Origin: G965202665 sp965243835
GTDB taxonomy: Bacteria; Actinomycetota; Acidimicrobiia; Spongiisociales; Spongiisociaceae
Assembly: GCA_965243835.1 (NCBI GenBank)
Contig: OZ251578.1
Location: 2,914,001 to 2,978,000, forward strand
Direction of reading: 5' to 3'
DNA length: 64,000 nt
The position numbers were made by a program, and so were the translations under genes. A model generated the notes under the pieces. It was not told the origin of the DNA. It did not search any database and was given only the letters and a program-made list of their open reading frames with translations. Numbering within the stretch: position 1 is the stretch's first letter; every line of letters starts with the position of its first letter. Below are positions 43,457-52,342 of this stretch, in pieces.

Positions 43457-45702
43457 AACCTCCCAATAGGTGTAGTAATGTCGATTCGATATTCGTTATA
43501 TTGTTGCGGTAGAGTCGAAACCTCCTCACCGTTCCAATAATGCTCTCTTATATGTTTCAGGTGCTCGAATACTCCTTCCGGGCCGGAAGCGTTCCTAGCA
43601 AACTTCGCGAAGGACAAAGCCCGTTGTAATTCGGTTAATACAATTTTCCTGCTTGAGTGCGTATATTCATATCCCCGTATATTAGCTGGAGGAAGCGCGA
43701 GAAAATCGTGAACCATCGCATAGTCTTTACCTGGGTGCAAGCGCAGGACACGACCTCGGCGCTGGACCCATTCCCGCTCTACCATTGAGGAAGCCATAAG
43801 GAATGCCTCCCTTATAGCGGGAATGTCAACTCCCTCATCGAGAACCTTTTTTGCCAATAATACTTGAAAGCCACCTTCTTCAAAGGCCTGTAATGTTTGA
43901 GTCCATTGCTTAGGTTTAGCCGTGGTTTCTTGCGTTACAGGTGCCCATCTAATATCCAGTTCACTAAGTACCTTGGCAATATTGTCAAATTGCTCTGGAT
44001 TCTTTGCTGAGGTGTAGATTAGAACATGTTGCAGAGATCTCGGTCCTCTATGCTCAAGTAACTTTTTCAAGAAATCGGCTTTTGCCACTGCTGTTTCAAT
44101 GATACTCCGTCTCTTGATCAGAAGGCCTGTTAAAGTTTCGTCATCTATTTTACGAGTTATCGGGGCATTCGTCGTAGCAATATATTTCCCAATTTTACGA
44201 GTCAGTTCCATATATTCAAATAATTCGTCCCCGCCCAAGGTTGTCAAGTGTACGTAGTAATTATATGGTGTTAGACAAAAACCAATAGCCCTATCGAGAC
44301 CGAATTCATACACAGGATAACCGAAGTAGGTAAAAACTTCCTCCGTACCATCAGGGTCATATTGTCGCTCCGGAGTAGCTGACAACGCAAGACGCTTTTC
44401 GAAGAATTGTGGCTTATTCTCTACAAACCCCTTGGCTCCTAATGTATGAGCTTCGTCTGCGATAAACATTGTTCTTATTTCAGGGTCGAGTTTTTGAATT
44501 AGAGTGGATTGAAATTTGAAAGAACAGAGTGTTCTATTAGATACTATAAGAACATAGGTCCCGCCAACTGACAAGCCCCTAAACATACTGGTCAAAGAAA
44601 GTGCTATATCGGATTCTATACTTGGCGCGATAGCCTTTATCCCAAATCTTCTGACTTCCTTAACCCACTGAGTGATTATTGGTATAGATGGTGCGGAGAT
44701 CACTATCAGGAAGGGCTGATTGGAAAGTCTGTCTTGGGCTCTAGTAGCGCATATGAGGGCAGTGATAGTTTTTCCCGCCCCGGTTGCCATTGATATAATA
44801 CCTCTTTCGGGGTTTGCGCCAGACTCCCATGCCCTAACCGCCTCGCTTTGGTATCCGTAAATACCTGACTGCCATTCTATGTCATCGGGAATTTCTAAAC
44901 GGGGCAGCTTGGGTTCGGATGTTGAAAACCGTTTACGCAATCTTTCCGATATATCAACTGCCCATTGCGGATTATCGTCCTCTTTAGCCGCCTCCAAGTA
45001 GTCAGATTGACTAGGTTCAGTATCGGGAGCTGTCTCAATAATATCTTGCTCTATGGCCTCAGGTAAATTTACAACACAATCAATACCAGTGCTTTGTCCA
45101 TTGAACCAGTCTTCGAGAATAGCAATACCTTCTTCAACTCGCTTTTTGCTATCTACCTGCCAGGTGATGTCAACATCAAGATGCTCAACGCCCGCACTTA
45201 CACCTCGGCCGGTAGCATTGCCGGAACCGCGCGCAAGCATTTGTTCTGTCCCGTCATCAAATAACCACATCTTAGGATGATAATTGGAATCCGCCTTAGG
45301 TACCGCTACTTTCAATTTTAGGACATTCGTTGCCACCATCCAAGACAAGCAATCTAGAGCATGCTGGCCGAGAGCAGTCGCCTCGACCCTTCCGTCAACA
45401 AAAACATCCCGTACTCGTTGCGTGGCCTCCTCTACCGACATAAAATGTGCTTTTTCAATAGCCTTCTTTTCCGAGGCGAAAAATACGGGCGAAACCACAA
45501 AGTGAATAGGGTTAGTATCCTCACGATTAAGGTACTCGGCAAGCCCCGGTGCCAGCTTAGCGATCCAGCTGGCATTGAACCAACCGAAAGCTCCCTTAAC
45601 CGAAGTGGCAACCTTGAACCCTGGGATCAGAATCTGAGGGCCAACCGGGTCATCGGGCAACCTAAAGAGAGCTGGCCGAAGAGTCGGCTCATCCATCAAC
45701 AT
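43450..45702 (-). CDS. PLD-nuclease/SF2 helicase fusion
   Basis: About 750 residues. The N-terminal 230 hold a phospholipase-D-type nuclease half: the segment NYHPKMWLFDDGTEQMLARGSGNATGRG has the HxK(x)nGSxN signature. Then comes a superfamily 2 helicase: MATGAGKTITALI (Walker A, near 310), IADEAHTLGAKGF (II), LSATPERQYDP (III), VLIYTSAKN, and QRRGRVLRLHPG (VI). The pair suits a nuclease-translocase that destroys DNA. The ATG at 45702 begins two bases after the stop of the gene upstream and is preceded by GGAAGG; an in-frame ATG at 45738 also exists. It is a strong candidate for the cleaving unit of the effector set. Confidence 0.8.
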   Translation of the reverse strand: MLMDEPTLRPALFRLPDDPVGPQILIPGFKVATSVKGAFGWFNASWIAKLAPGLAEYLNREDTNPIHFVVSPVFFASEKKAIEKAHFMSVEEATQRVRDVFVDGRVEATALGQHALDCLSWMVATNVLKLKVAVPKADSNYHPKMWLFDDGTEQMLARGSGNATGRGVSAGVEHLDVDITWQVDSKKRVEEGIAILEDWFNGQSTGIDCVVNLPEAIEQDIIETAPDTEPSQSDYLEAAKEDDNPQWAVDISERLRKRFSTSEPKLPRLEIPDDIEWQSGIYGYQSEAVRAWESGANPERGIISMATGAGKTITALICATRAQDRLSNQPFLIVISAPSIPIITQWVKEVRRFGIKAIAPSIESDIALSLTSMFRGLSVGGTYVLIVSNRTLCSFKFQSTLIQKLDPEIRTMFIADEAHTLGAKGFVENKPQFFEKRLALSATPERQYDPDGTEEVFTYFGYPVYEFGLDRAIGFCLTPYNYYVHLTTLGGDELFEYMELTRKIGKYIATTNAPITRKIDDETLTGLLIKRRSIIETAVAKADFLKKLLEHRGPRSLQHVLIYTSAKNPEQFDNIAKVLSELDIRWAPVTQETTAKPKQWTQTLQAFEEGGFQVLLAKKVLDEGVDIPAIREAFLMASSMVEREWVQRRGRVLRLHPGKDYAMVHDFLALPPANIRGYEYTHSSRKIVLTELQRALSFAKFARNASGPEGVFEHLKHIREHYWNGEEVSTLPQQYNEYRIDITTPIGRLW

Positions 45703-45703
45703 C

Positions 45704-47767
45704 TTACAGCGCCTTCCCGCGATTCTTAATTCGTTCAAGTATTTCTCGAGACGAAGAAATTAACGGTCTTTCAGTAGTTTCGGAACCGAGTCTCAACTCG
45801 ATACTAGAATCTTTAAGGATTATTCGTATGCGATCCCCACTAACTACACCAAGTCGCTTTAGAGGCTCAGACAAATACCCGATAGAGGCACCAGAGGCAG
45901 ATGACAGTCTCCAGTTTATGGATATATCCCGGCACTCTTCTGGGTAGTCAAGAGAAATCATTACCTTTCCGTTAGGTCTACACCCCAACTTATAAGCAAT
46001 TTCAGGTGGAACCCCTGTCAAGCTATAGCCATCAAAAAAGCGGTCTTCCACGCGAAAGCTCCAAAATGGCAAACCGTTGTTATCTCTTCCATTAATGACA
46101 TCATCTAAATTCCTAAGTCGAACTGACGAAGGATTCGCCAAACTTACGAAGCCGTCGTTCACTACAAATTGAGGAGTATTTATATAAGAGAATACGCTAG
46201 ACTGCCTAACTCCAAATAGCTTAGGTATCTCATCTAAAAGTCGAGTCGTTAGAGTGGCACCATTATCTTCTTTTATCCGCTGGATTATCTCCGCCGTAAT
46301 GCCCTCGTATTCATCATCGACCCACTCTGCTAAGCCCCAGCGGGTTTTGTCCGCTCTGACAACGCTCTCTATGCCTGATAGTTGGCCGCCTACACGGGCG
46401 GGGTTGATACCTGATAATTTTGCTATTTCCTCTTTTGTTGCAGGTCTGTCTATCTTCATCAGAGCGATCTTGGCCCGGGCCTTTTTGGTGTCGCGTAAAA
46501 CTGGGTAACCCATAACATACTTTATTTCGCAAAAATCTATTGCTTGCGGTAAGAACTGGTGCAATTTTGGATTCAGGTGCTTGTCCTTTGCTACATCTAT
46601 ATCTACAATACCCACATCATCGGCTTCGATTCGTACTCCAAGCTTAAAAGCACTCCAGTTCAAGCGAGCAAAAGGATTCAAATATGCATCGCCTCTTTTT
46701 TTGTAATTCAGGCGTTCTTGTAACATATTCTTAGCTATATTAATAATCTGACTATTATCCGTTATATCAATAAACGCTTCCGATATTGTGTTCTCGAAAT
46801 AATCGGTCGATACAACGGGTTCGAGTGTCTCGTTTATAAAGTGTGCTATTACTCCTAATTCTGGATCGGCGGTTTCGAATAATTCATTGCTGACCGATTT
46901 TTCAATTTGTCGAACTCTTTCTCGTGTAAGTTTCAACTCTTTCCCCACCTCTTCAAGGCTGTCTCCTCCTCCTGGGATCATCATTCTCCGCTCCACAATA
47001 ACCCGTTCTCTGGGAGACATGGCATCTACTACTGATTTGAGTTTGCCGATAACCGCCTTGGCATAGCTCTTATTATCTGTCAGCATATCCAGGGCAAGCG
47101 ATCTAACGCCCATCTCGATGTCGAGGGATTTGACTATTTTATACAAGTCCAGGGTCAATACATCCTTGACGGTATGAGCACCATGGAATTCTTTAGCGGC
47201 AATGAATATTTTCTCTAACACGGATACGGCTATGTTCCACTCGTAAGACCAACCGGACGGAATTCCATTACCTTTGATTACATCCAATGGCTTCTGAATA
47301 TTATATACGAACTCAACGACGCACCATAAGTCAAGAAGCGACAACGCGCCAAAACCGGATAGGTTCATTAGTTGCTCTACCGTAATAGAAGAATGATCAT
47401 TTGTAAGATTACCGCTCTGCAGACAATTGATAGTACGATTCCGCAACGGCAAATTAGCGAAACTAGCAAATTTGATACTCTTGGGCACGACGATCTGATC
47501 AGGCGGCGGAAGATACTTACCCGCCAACCCTGCCAAGGCCTGTAGTTCTCGCGTGTCCAAGGTTTGCCGCGAGCCCTCCCAAAACTTGTGGGCTTCGCCT
47601 ACCGTCCTAATCCCGGGGCCTGCTTTCTGGACAATCCGGGGGAGAGGCAAACCAGCGTGACGCTCACGGTACCACAGGGGCAACACGGGAGTAGGTGCCT
47701 CCCCCCAAGGGGCGGCGACCCAAGTATTTCGGGTATCCCGAACCGGTGTCTGGTTATTCTCGTTCAT
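45704..47767 (-). CDS. Sigma-region-4-like/RNAP-alpha-CTD-like DNA-binding protein
   Basis: A 687-residue protein. Residues 100-160 resemble an RNA-polymerase alpha-CTD/HhH fold (RTINCLQSG...TVEQLMNLSGFG). Residues 250-290 contain a sigma-70 region 4 helix-turn-helix: MSPRERVIVERRMMI, then SLEEVGKELKLTRERVRQIEKSV. Further winged-helix-like segments follow (KEEIAKLSGINPARVGGQL) and a C-terminal domain. The ATG at 47767 overlaps the PP-loop gene's TGA; a start three codons upstream is possible. The first 300 bases are GC-rich like the ssp genes and the rest AT-rich, so the module junction lies inside this gene. It may recognise DNA or control the effector. Candidate SspF. Confidence 0.75.
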   Translation of the reverse strand: MNENNQTPVRDTRNTWVAAPWGEAPTPVLPLWYRERHAGLPLPRIVQKAGPGIRTVGEAHKFWEGSRQTLDTRELQALAGLAGKYLPPPDQIVVPKSIKFASFANLPLRNRTINCLQSGNLTNDHSSITVEQLMNLSGFGALSLLDLWCVVEFVYNIQKPLDVIKGNGIPSGWSYEWNIAVSVLEKIFIAAKEFHGAHTVKDVLTLDLYKIVKSLDIEMGVRSLALDMLTDNKSYAKAVIGKLKSVVDAMSPRERVIVERRMMIPGGGDSLEEVGKELKLTRERVRQIEKSVSNELFETADPELGVIAHFINETLEPVVSTDYFENTISEAFIDITDNSQIINIAKNMLQERLNYKKRGDAYLNPFARLNWSAFKLGVRIEADDVGIVDIDVAKDKHLNPKLHQFLPQAIDFCEIKYVMGYPVLRDTKKARAKIALMKIDRPATKEEIAKLSGINPARVGGQLSGIESVVRADKTRWGLAEWVDDEYEGITAEIIQRIKEDNGATLTTRLLDEIPKLFGVRQSSVFSYINTPQFVVNDGFVSLANPSSVRLRNLDDVINGRDNNGLPFWSFRVEDRFFDGYSLTGVPPEIAYKLGCRPNGKVMISLDYPEECRDISINWRLSSASGASIGYLSEPLKRLGVVSGDRIRIILKDSSIELRLGSETTERPLISSSREILERIKNRGKAL

Positions 47768-48642
47768 AGTGCGCATACGTTGCAGGGGAGGGTGTCGTCT
47801 TCTTCGTCTAGGGCGTCGGCTAGGGCTTCTATTAGGGGGATGTTGGTTCTGGTTTTGGCGGCCCGTGACAGGGAGGCTTCATGGCGTTCCATTATTTCGT
47901 CGCGCCGGGCTAGGAGTTGGGGCAGGGTCTCGCCGCCGGACCAGGTGTATGGGCGGCCGCGCATTGCCTGGTCTCTGAAATCGGCGTCGCCGTTTACTCC
48001 GGCGTCCTGTAGCACCTTCTTCTCTATGGAGACCGACTTCTCGAACAGGTCGGGGTGCCGTTCGGACAGCCCCACCCATTCGGCCTTGCGTTGGAAGAAG
48101 CAGAAATAGCAACCCGACCGGGTGCGCCACTCGTAATAGGCGGGGAGGCCGATGCCGGCGTCCTCCAAAATCCGCATCACTCCATCGTGGTCGACGCCGT
48201 CCTCAATGAACGGGAAACGGGTTTCGATGTTGGTCTTGGTGGAAATGTATCCCTTGCGATTGGATTCGTCCGCCCGGATAGCCACATAAGAAACAGCTGG
48301 TTCCTCCCCGATCCATTCCTCGATCGGCTTGATTTTCATATTTCTCGTGCACCATCTCATCTGGGGGGAAGGCAACGTTCCCCGGAATACTTCGAACCAG
48401 TGGTCGAAGCCCCGTTGCGAGTTGAGGCGGACGATGGGTTGGCCCAGTATCACCTCCAAGCGGGTCAGGTATTCGTAGGTCTCCGGCAACTCGGCCCCGG
48501 TGTCGCAGAAAAAATACTCCATATCGGAGACCCGCCCCCGCAGGTAGACGGCCAAGGCGCTGGAATCTTTTCCGCCGGAAATGCCGCAAATGCGGCGCAC
48601 GCTGTCAGCCAACGCGGGCCGTCCTTTCCGTTGCGGGGGCAT
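47764..48642 (-). CDS. sspD: PP-loop ATP pyrophosphatase, SspD/DndC-like
   Basis: A 292-residue enzyme of the PAPS-reductase/DndC family with the PP-loop ICGISGGKDSSALAVYL near 19. Paired Cys residues occur further along (RWCTRNMKI and SGCYFCFFQRKAEW), as in DndC proteins that bind an Fe-S cluster. In SspABCD it activates DNA phosphate for sulfur transfer. The start at 48642 overlaps the ATPase gene by 38 bases; a GTG at 48600 is an alternative. Order sspA-B-C-D is complete on the minus strand. GC-rich like sspC. Confidence 0.85.
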   Translation of the reverse strand: MPPQRKGRPALADSVRRICGISGGKDSSALAVYLRGRVSDMEYFFCDTGAELPETYEYLTRLEVILGQPIVRLNSQRGFDHWFEVFRGTLPSPQMRWCTRNMKIKPIEEWIGEEPAVSYVAIRADESNRKGYISTKTNIETRFPFIEDGVDHDGVMRILEDAGIGLPAYYEWRTRSGCYFCFFQRKAEWVGLSERHPDLFEKSVSIEKKVLQDAGVNGDADFRDQAMRGRPYTWSGGETLPQLLARRDEIMERHEASLSRAAKTRTNIPLIEALADALDEEDDTLPCNVCAL

Positions 48643-51600
48643 CCGCCTCTCGGACCGCGAGGCCCTCCTCCGATGGCTCGGCGGGGAAGAGCCGATCGCC
48701 TAACAGTGCCAGCGCAGAATGCCGGGCCCGGTTGGGGGAGCCGATTATCCCGGCCAGGCGTTCCAAACACTCATCCAGTTCGCGGTCCAGGTCCGCTCGG
48801 TTCTCCTGGTCCACGCTGACCAGACGCACCTGTTCGCTGCCGTCCGGACGGGTAACCGTTATTCGCACCGGGGCGAAAGGCCCGCCCCCCTCCGCCCTGT
48901 GTTCGGCATGCAGCGCCAACAGCCGGTGGAAAGCCGCTGCCCGTTCCGGGAGAACGCGCCGGAAGCGTTGCTCGTCTTCGTCCGTCCACTCGGCGGGGGC
49001 TTTCCCGACCACCACGGTGGCCACCATCTTGGCCCAGTCCTCGTCGGACCCGGCCCCGTCGCCCGCCAACGTGAGGATGAAAGCCCGCACCTCCGGATCC
49101 AGGACTTTGTCCTCTAAAGAAGCGGCCTGGCCGGAAATCGCCAACCGGTTGGGCTCGGCGCAGGTCTCTAACAACAGGTCCAACAGGTCGGCGAGCAGGC
49201 GCGCGAAGCGCGAAGCGAGTTCGTCCAGGGCCTTGCCCGCCTGATGCGCGTAGGCGCGGGCGCGGCGGTAGGTATCAGTGTCGGTCGGAACGGGCCGGTA
49301 GCCGAAAGCCTTGGGGAGGGTTTCGAATAGCAACTCGTCCGGTTCCACCGCCGCAACCAGGGCCTCCCTGACCTTTCGGGTCGACTTGGAAAGGGCACCG
49401 GTGCGGAGAACGTAGTTTTCAAGTCGGCTGACGCGGGACACCAAATGGCCGACCACCGACAGCACGTTGGCCACCCGGTGTTTGCGGAAACCGGGCTGAA
49501 TGCCCAAGCGGTCGGCCAGAGCGTCCACCACCTGCCGACGGGCGCCGGCGGTGTTGGCGAAATGCTTGATGTCGAAATGGCCGGGGTTGCGCACCATCCG
49601 CTCCGAAACCTCGGTGGTGAGCGACGGCTTAAAGGTGCCGTGCTCGTAGATGGCCACCTCCTCCCGGAAAGCGATCAGTCCGGCGGTGACGAACACCGGC
49701 GTCGCCCCCGCCTTCATCCCCACCGGCGGCGACTGCAAGGCGGCGAAAATATCGTTCAGGTTGACCCGCCTGGTTTTGGCCCGTTTGAACTCCCCTTCCA
49801 GAATCTCCCACGCCGGTCGCAACGACTCGTCTTCCGGGTTGCGGAAAACCATTGTTTGGTTGCGCTGGTCGCGCCCGTGCAATTTGGTTCGTTTCAAAAA
49901 AGCCCGATACATTGCCATTTCCGGCCCAAACCCGGTAAAGCCCAGGTCGTCCTGTTCGCCGTTCTCGATCATCGCCGCCAACAACATGCGCCGCGCTTTG
50001 GCTCCCTGGCTGGTCAAGGAGATGCGGTTCAACATCTCGTTTTGGACCAGGGGGGTGGCGGGATAGGCGATGTCCGCCGCCTCCGACAGGGCGGCGGCGC
50101 CCCGGCCCGGCGCCAGTTCCCGCAAGGGTTCCTCCCCCCTTGGCAGAAGCCTCCACCGGCAGGCGTCCGACCGGAAAGCCTCCGCCAAGGCGCCCTCCAA
50201 AGCGTTGCGCGCCTCCGCCAAACGCTCCCCCAACTCGCGGCGGGCCACCCAGTCTCCCGCCGCCGCCGGGTCGTCCAAGACCAGCGTTACGGCGGCAACC
50301 TCCCGGGCGGCGGCGTCCACTGCCGTTACGTCCTGCGGAATGGCCGTTGCCACCGGCTTGGACGCCGGGCCGGACCCGGACAGCGGCGGCAACGCGCCGT
50401 CTTCCCCGACGACCAGCAGGGCCTCGCCATCGTAAGGGGAGAACGGGCCGGGCGGCTCCACCGCCGTTGCGCCGTCCACGTAGCGGCGGGCGAACACCCG
50501 TAGAATGTCATTTTCGGCGCTGTGCCGGGCGGCCACTACCGGTCGCGGCCGGTCGATGTCCGTCAAAACGTCCAGCAACGACCGCTCTTGCGTCCGGCGA
50601 CGGGCGGCTTCCAGGAGTCGGCGAATGTCAATGTCCGTTCCCTGCCACACCCGGTACTCGTCGGCGAACTCCCGATAGGTGACCAAGCCCGCTTGCTCGA
50701 GTTCGGGCAGAACCCGGTCGGCGCGGGGGGAAACCAGGTTGAGGGCCGGGCGGGAGGCGCGGATGGTTCCGGTGGTGGAAATCAGGTTGAGCAGGGCGAC
50801 CGACTTGACGAGGCGGGACTGCTCTTCGGTAAGGCCATGGGCGTCGCGGATCCGGGAAACGATTTCCGCCCAACGGCCGGAGCGTCCGCCGGTGAGGGAG
50901 CCGTCCGCCGCGAAGTAGTCGTAAACCCGTTCCAAACCGAGCGACGGGAGCGGGCCGCGGGACGGCAAAACCGCATCGGCGAGGAAAGCGGGTACGCCGG
51001 ACGGGTGGGGGCCGGCCAGGAAGGAAAACAGGGTTCGTTCGTGTTGTCCGTAGCGACTGCACAACTCCGGCAAGGCCAAGGAGGACAAAGGGTGGAGCGG
51101 GTAGCAGGCGGCCAGCGTGCCGGGGTCGGCGAGGTCGGGAACTCCCAGCGGGCGCATTCGGCGGGCATGGATTGCGGCCCACTTGTTTATCCGTTCCCGC
51201 AGACGGTCATCGCCGACTTCGAAGACGGTTCCGATCAGGGCGCGGGTGGAAGAAGCGGACTCCGTGAAAGAAACGTCTTCGAAACGGCCCTGCACCTTGG
51301 CCCACTCCCGGCGTTGCGCGTCGTCGGCACCCGCCAGGTAATCCTCGAACGACAGATGTTGCAACGTCAGGATGAAAATCGGCAAACCGGCGCCTTGGCC
51401 CGCCTCCGCCAGTTGTTGCAACAGGTAGGGGTCGGCGGGGCCGCCGTCGCCGATGGCCTCCAGGTTCTTGCCGAACTCGTCGATAACGAGCAACAGGGGG
51501 GCGTCCTCCGCCAAACAACGGGCGACTTCCACCAGCGCGGCCGGGGAAGGGCCGGTGCGCCGGGGGTCGTCGGAAGCCGCGTCCGCCAACGCCGCCCGCA

Positions 51601-52081
51601 ACGCCCGCGCCGCGGAGAAACTGCTGACTGGGGGGATTTTGCCGTAGCGGTCCAGGACGGCGGCGCGGAGGGCGCGCAGGATGGTGTGACCGGGCGGCTC
51701 GCGGAGGGCGGTCGCCAGGCCCAGGTGGAACCCTTTGTTCCCGGTTCCGTGACGGCGGTGGGCTTTCCGAATCCCCTCTGCGGCCGCGGGCGAGGCCGCC
51801 TCTACCAAGCCAACGGCGGTTTTTCGCAAAGTCCCGGAGGGGCCGAAGGCGGCGGCCAGCAACAAGGCCAAAGACGACTTGCCGGAGCCGTACGGCCCGG
51901 TCAGCGACCAGGCCCCTCCGGCCGGGCCGCGGGCGGCGGCCGCCAGCCGTTCCACCACCTCCAAAGTGCGGGCGGTGACGATGTAACCGTCTAGGGGCTC
52001 CGCATGGGAAACGTCGCGTTCCAGGTTGGCGGAACGGGCGAAACGGGCCTTCGCCGCAATGGAATCCGCCAGAACGCCCAT
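48605..52081 (-). CDS. sspC: Large P-loop ATPase, SspC-like
   Basis: A 1158-residue ATPase. Walker A is LTGPYGSGKSSLALLL near 60, Walker B LLLVIDEFGKNLEAIG near 195, with an FILTLQHLSFEDY segment behind it. The N-terminal 350 residues are ATPase; the middle (477-832) is matched by the chimaeric gene at 55345-57363; the rest is helical and ends in a long tail. Its position between a DUF4007 gene and a PP-loop gene identifies it as the SspC ATPase that powers phosphorothioation. It starts three bases after the sspB stop and overlaps sspD by 38 bases. Confidence 0.8.
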   Translation of the reverse strand: MGVLADSIAAKARFARSANLERDVSHAEPLDGYIVTARTLEVVERLAAAARGPAGGAWSLTGPYGSGKSSLALLLAAAFGPSGTLRKTAVGLVEAASPAAAEGIRKAHRRHGTGNKGFHLGLATALREPPGHTILRALRAAVLDRYGKIPPVSSFSAARALRAALADAASDDPRRTGPSPAALVEVARCLAEDAPLLLVIDEFGKNLEAIGDGGPADPYLLQQLAEAGQGAGLPIFILTLQHLSFEDYLAGADDAQRREWAKVQGRFEDVSFTESASSTRALIGTVFEVGDDRLRERINKWAAIHARRMRPLGVPDLADPGTLAACYPLHPLSSLALPELCSRYGQHERTLFSFLAGPHPSGVPAFLADAVLPSRGPLPSLGLERVYDYFAADGSLTGGRSGRWAEIVSRIRDAHGLTEEQSRLVKSVALLNLISTTGTIRASRPALNLVSPRADRVLPELEQAGLVTYREFADEYRVWQGTDIDIRRLLEAARRRTQERSLLDVLTDIDRPRPVVAARHSAENDILRVFARRYVDGATAVEPPGPFSPYDGEALLVVGEDGALPPLSGSGPASKPVATAIPQDVTAVDAAAREVAAVTLVLDDPAAAGDWVARRELGERLAEARNALEGALAEAFRSDACRWRLLPRGEEPLRELAPGRGAAALSEAADIAYPATPLVQNEMLNRISLTSQGAKARRMLLAAMIENGEQDDLGFTGFGPEMAMYRAFLKRTKLHGRDQRNQTMVFRNPEDESLRPAWEILEGEFKRAKTRRVNLNDIFAALQSPPVGMKAGATPVFVTAGLIAFREEVAIYEHGTFKPSLTTEVSERMVRNPGHFDIKHFANTAGARRQVVDALADRLGIQPGFRKHRVANVLSVVGHLVSRVSRLENYVLRTGALSKSTRKVREALVAAVEPDELLFETLPKAFGYRPVPTDTDTYRRARAYAHQAGKALDELASRFARLLADLLDLLLETCAEPNRLAISGQAASLEDKVLDPEVRAFILTLAGDGAGSDEDWAKMVATVVVGKAPAEWTDEDEQRFRRVLPERAAAFHRLLALHAEHRAEGGGPFAPVRITVTRPDGSEQVRLVSVDQENRADLDRELDECLERLAGIIGSPNRARHSALALLGDRLFPAEPSEEGLAVREADAPATERTARVG

Positions 52082-52084
52082 CCG

Positions 52085-52342
52085 CTACGCCCCCGCCTTG
52101 CGCCGGCTTTGTCCGTCAGCCGAACGATCAAGTATTTCTTCTACGGAGCGGTCTGAGCCGAGCTCCTCCAGCAGGTTTTCGTCGATGGGCCGGTCGCCAT
52201 GGTATCCGGCCCGGAAATCCGGCAAATGCGGCGAGGAAGAACCGTAGTATTCAGCGAGGATGCCCGGAGCGAGGGCGGCCGGGTCCTCCGACCAGGCCAG
52301 CTGGGACGCTCCGGTGAGGGTAACCAGGCGGATATTCCGCAA
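52085..52342 (-). CDS. C-terminal part of SspB-like protein, frame after the G tract
   Basis: These codons (RNIRLVTLTGASQLAWSEDPAALAPGILAEYY onward) continue the DUF4007 protein in another frame: the corresponding stretch of the chimaeric copy is RFGLITLAGDSHLVWSTNPALIARAVL. It has no ATG start at the proper place, only a TTG. With 14 (or 11, or 17) G instead of 15 it is joined to the upstream part and ends four bases before the sspC start. It is not a separate gene. Confidence 0.75.
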   Translation of the reverse strand: MRNIRLVTLTGASQLAWSEDPAALAPGILAEYYGSSSPHLPDFRAGYHGDRPIDENLLEELGSDRSVEEILDRSADGQSRRKAGA

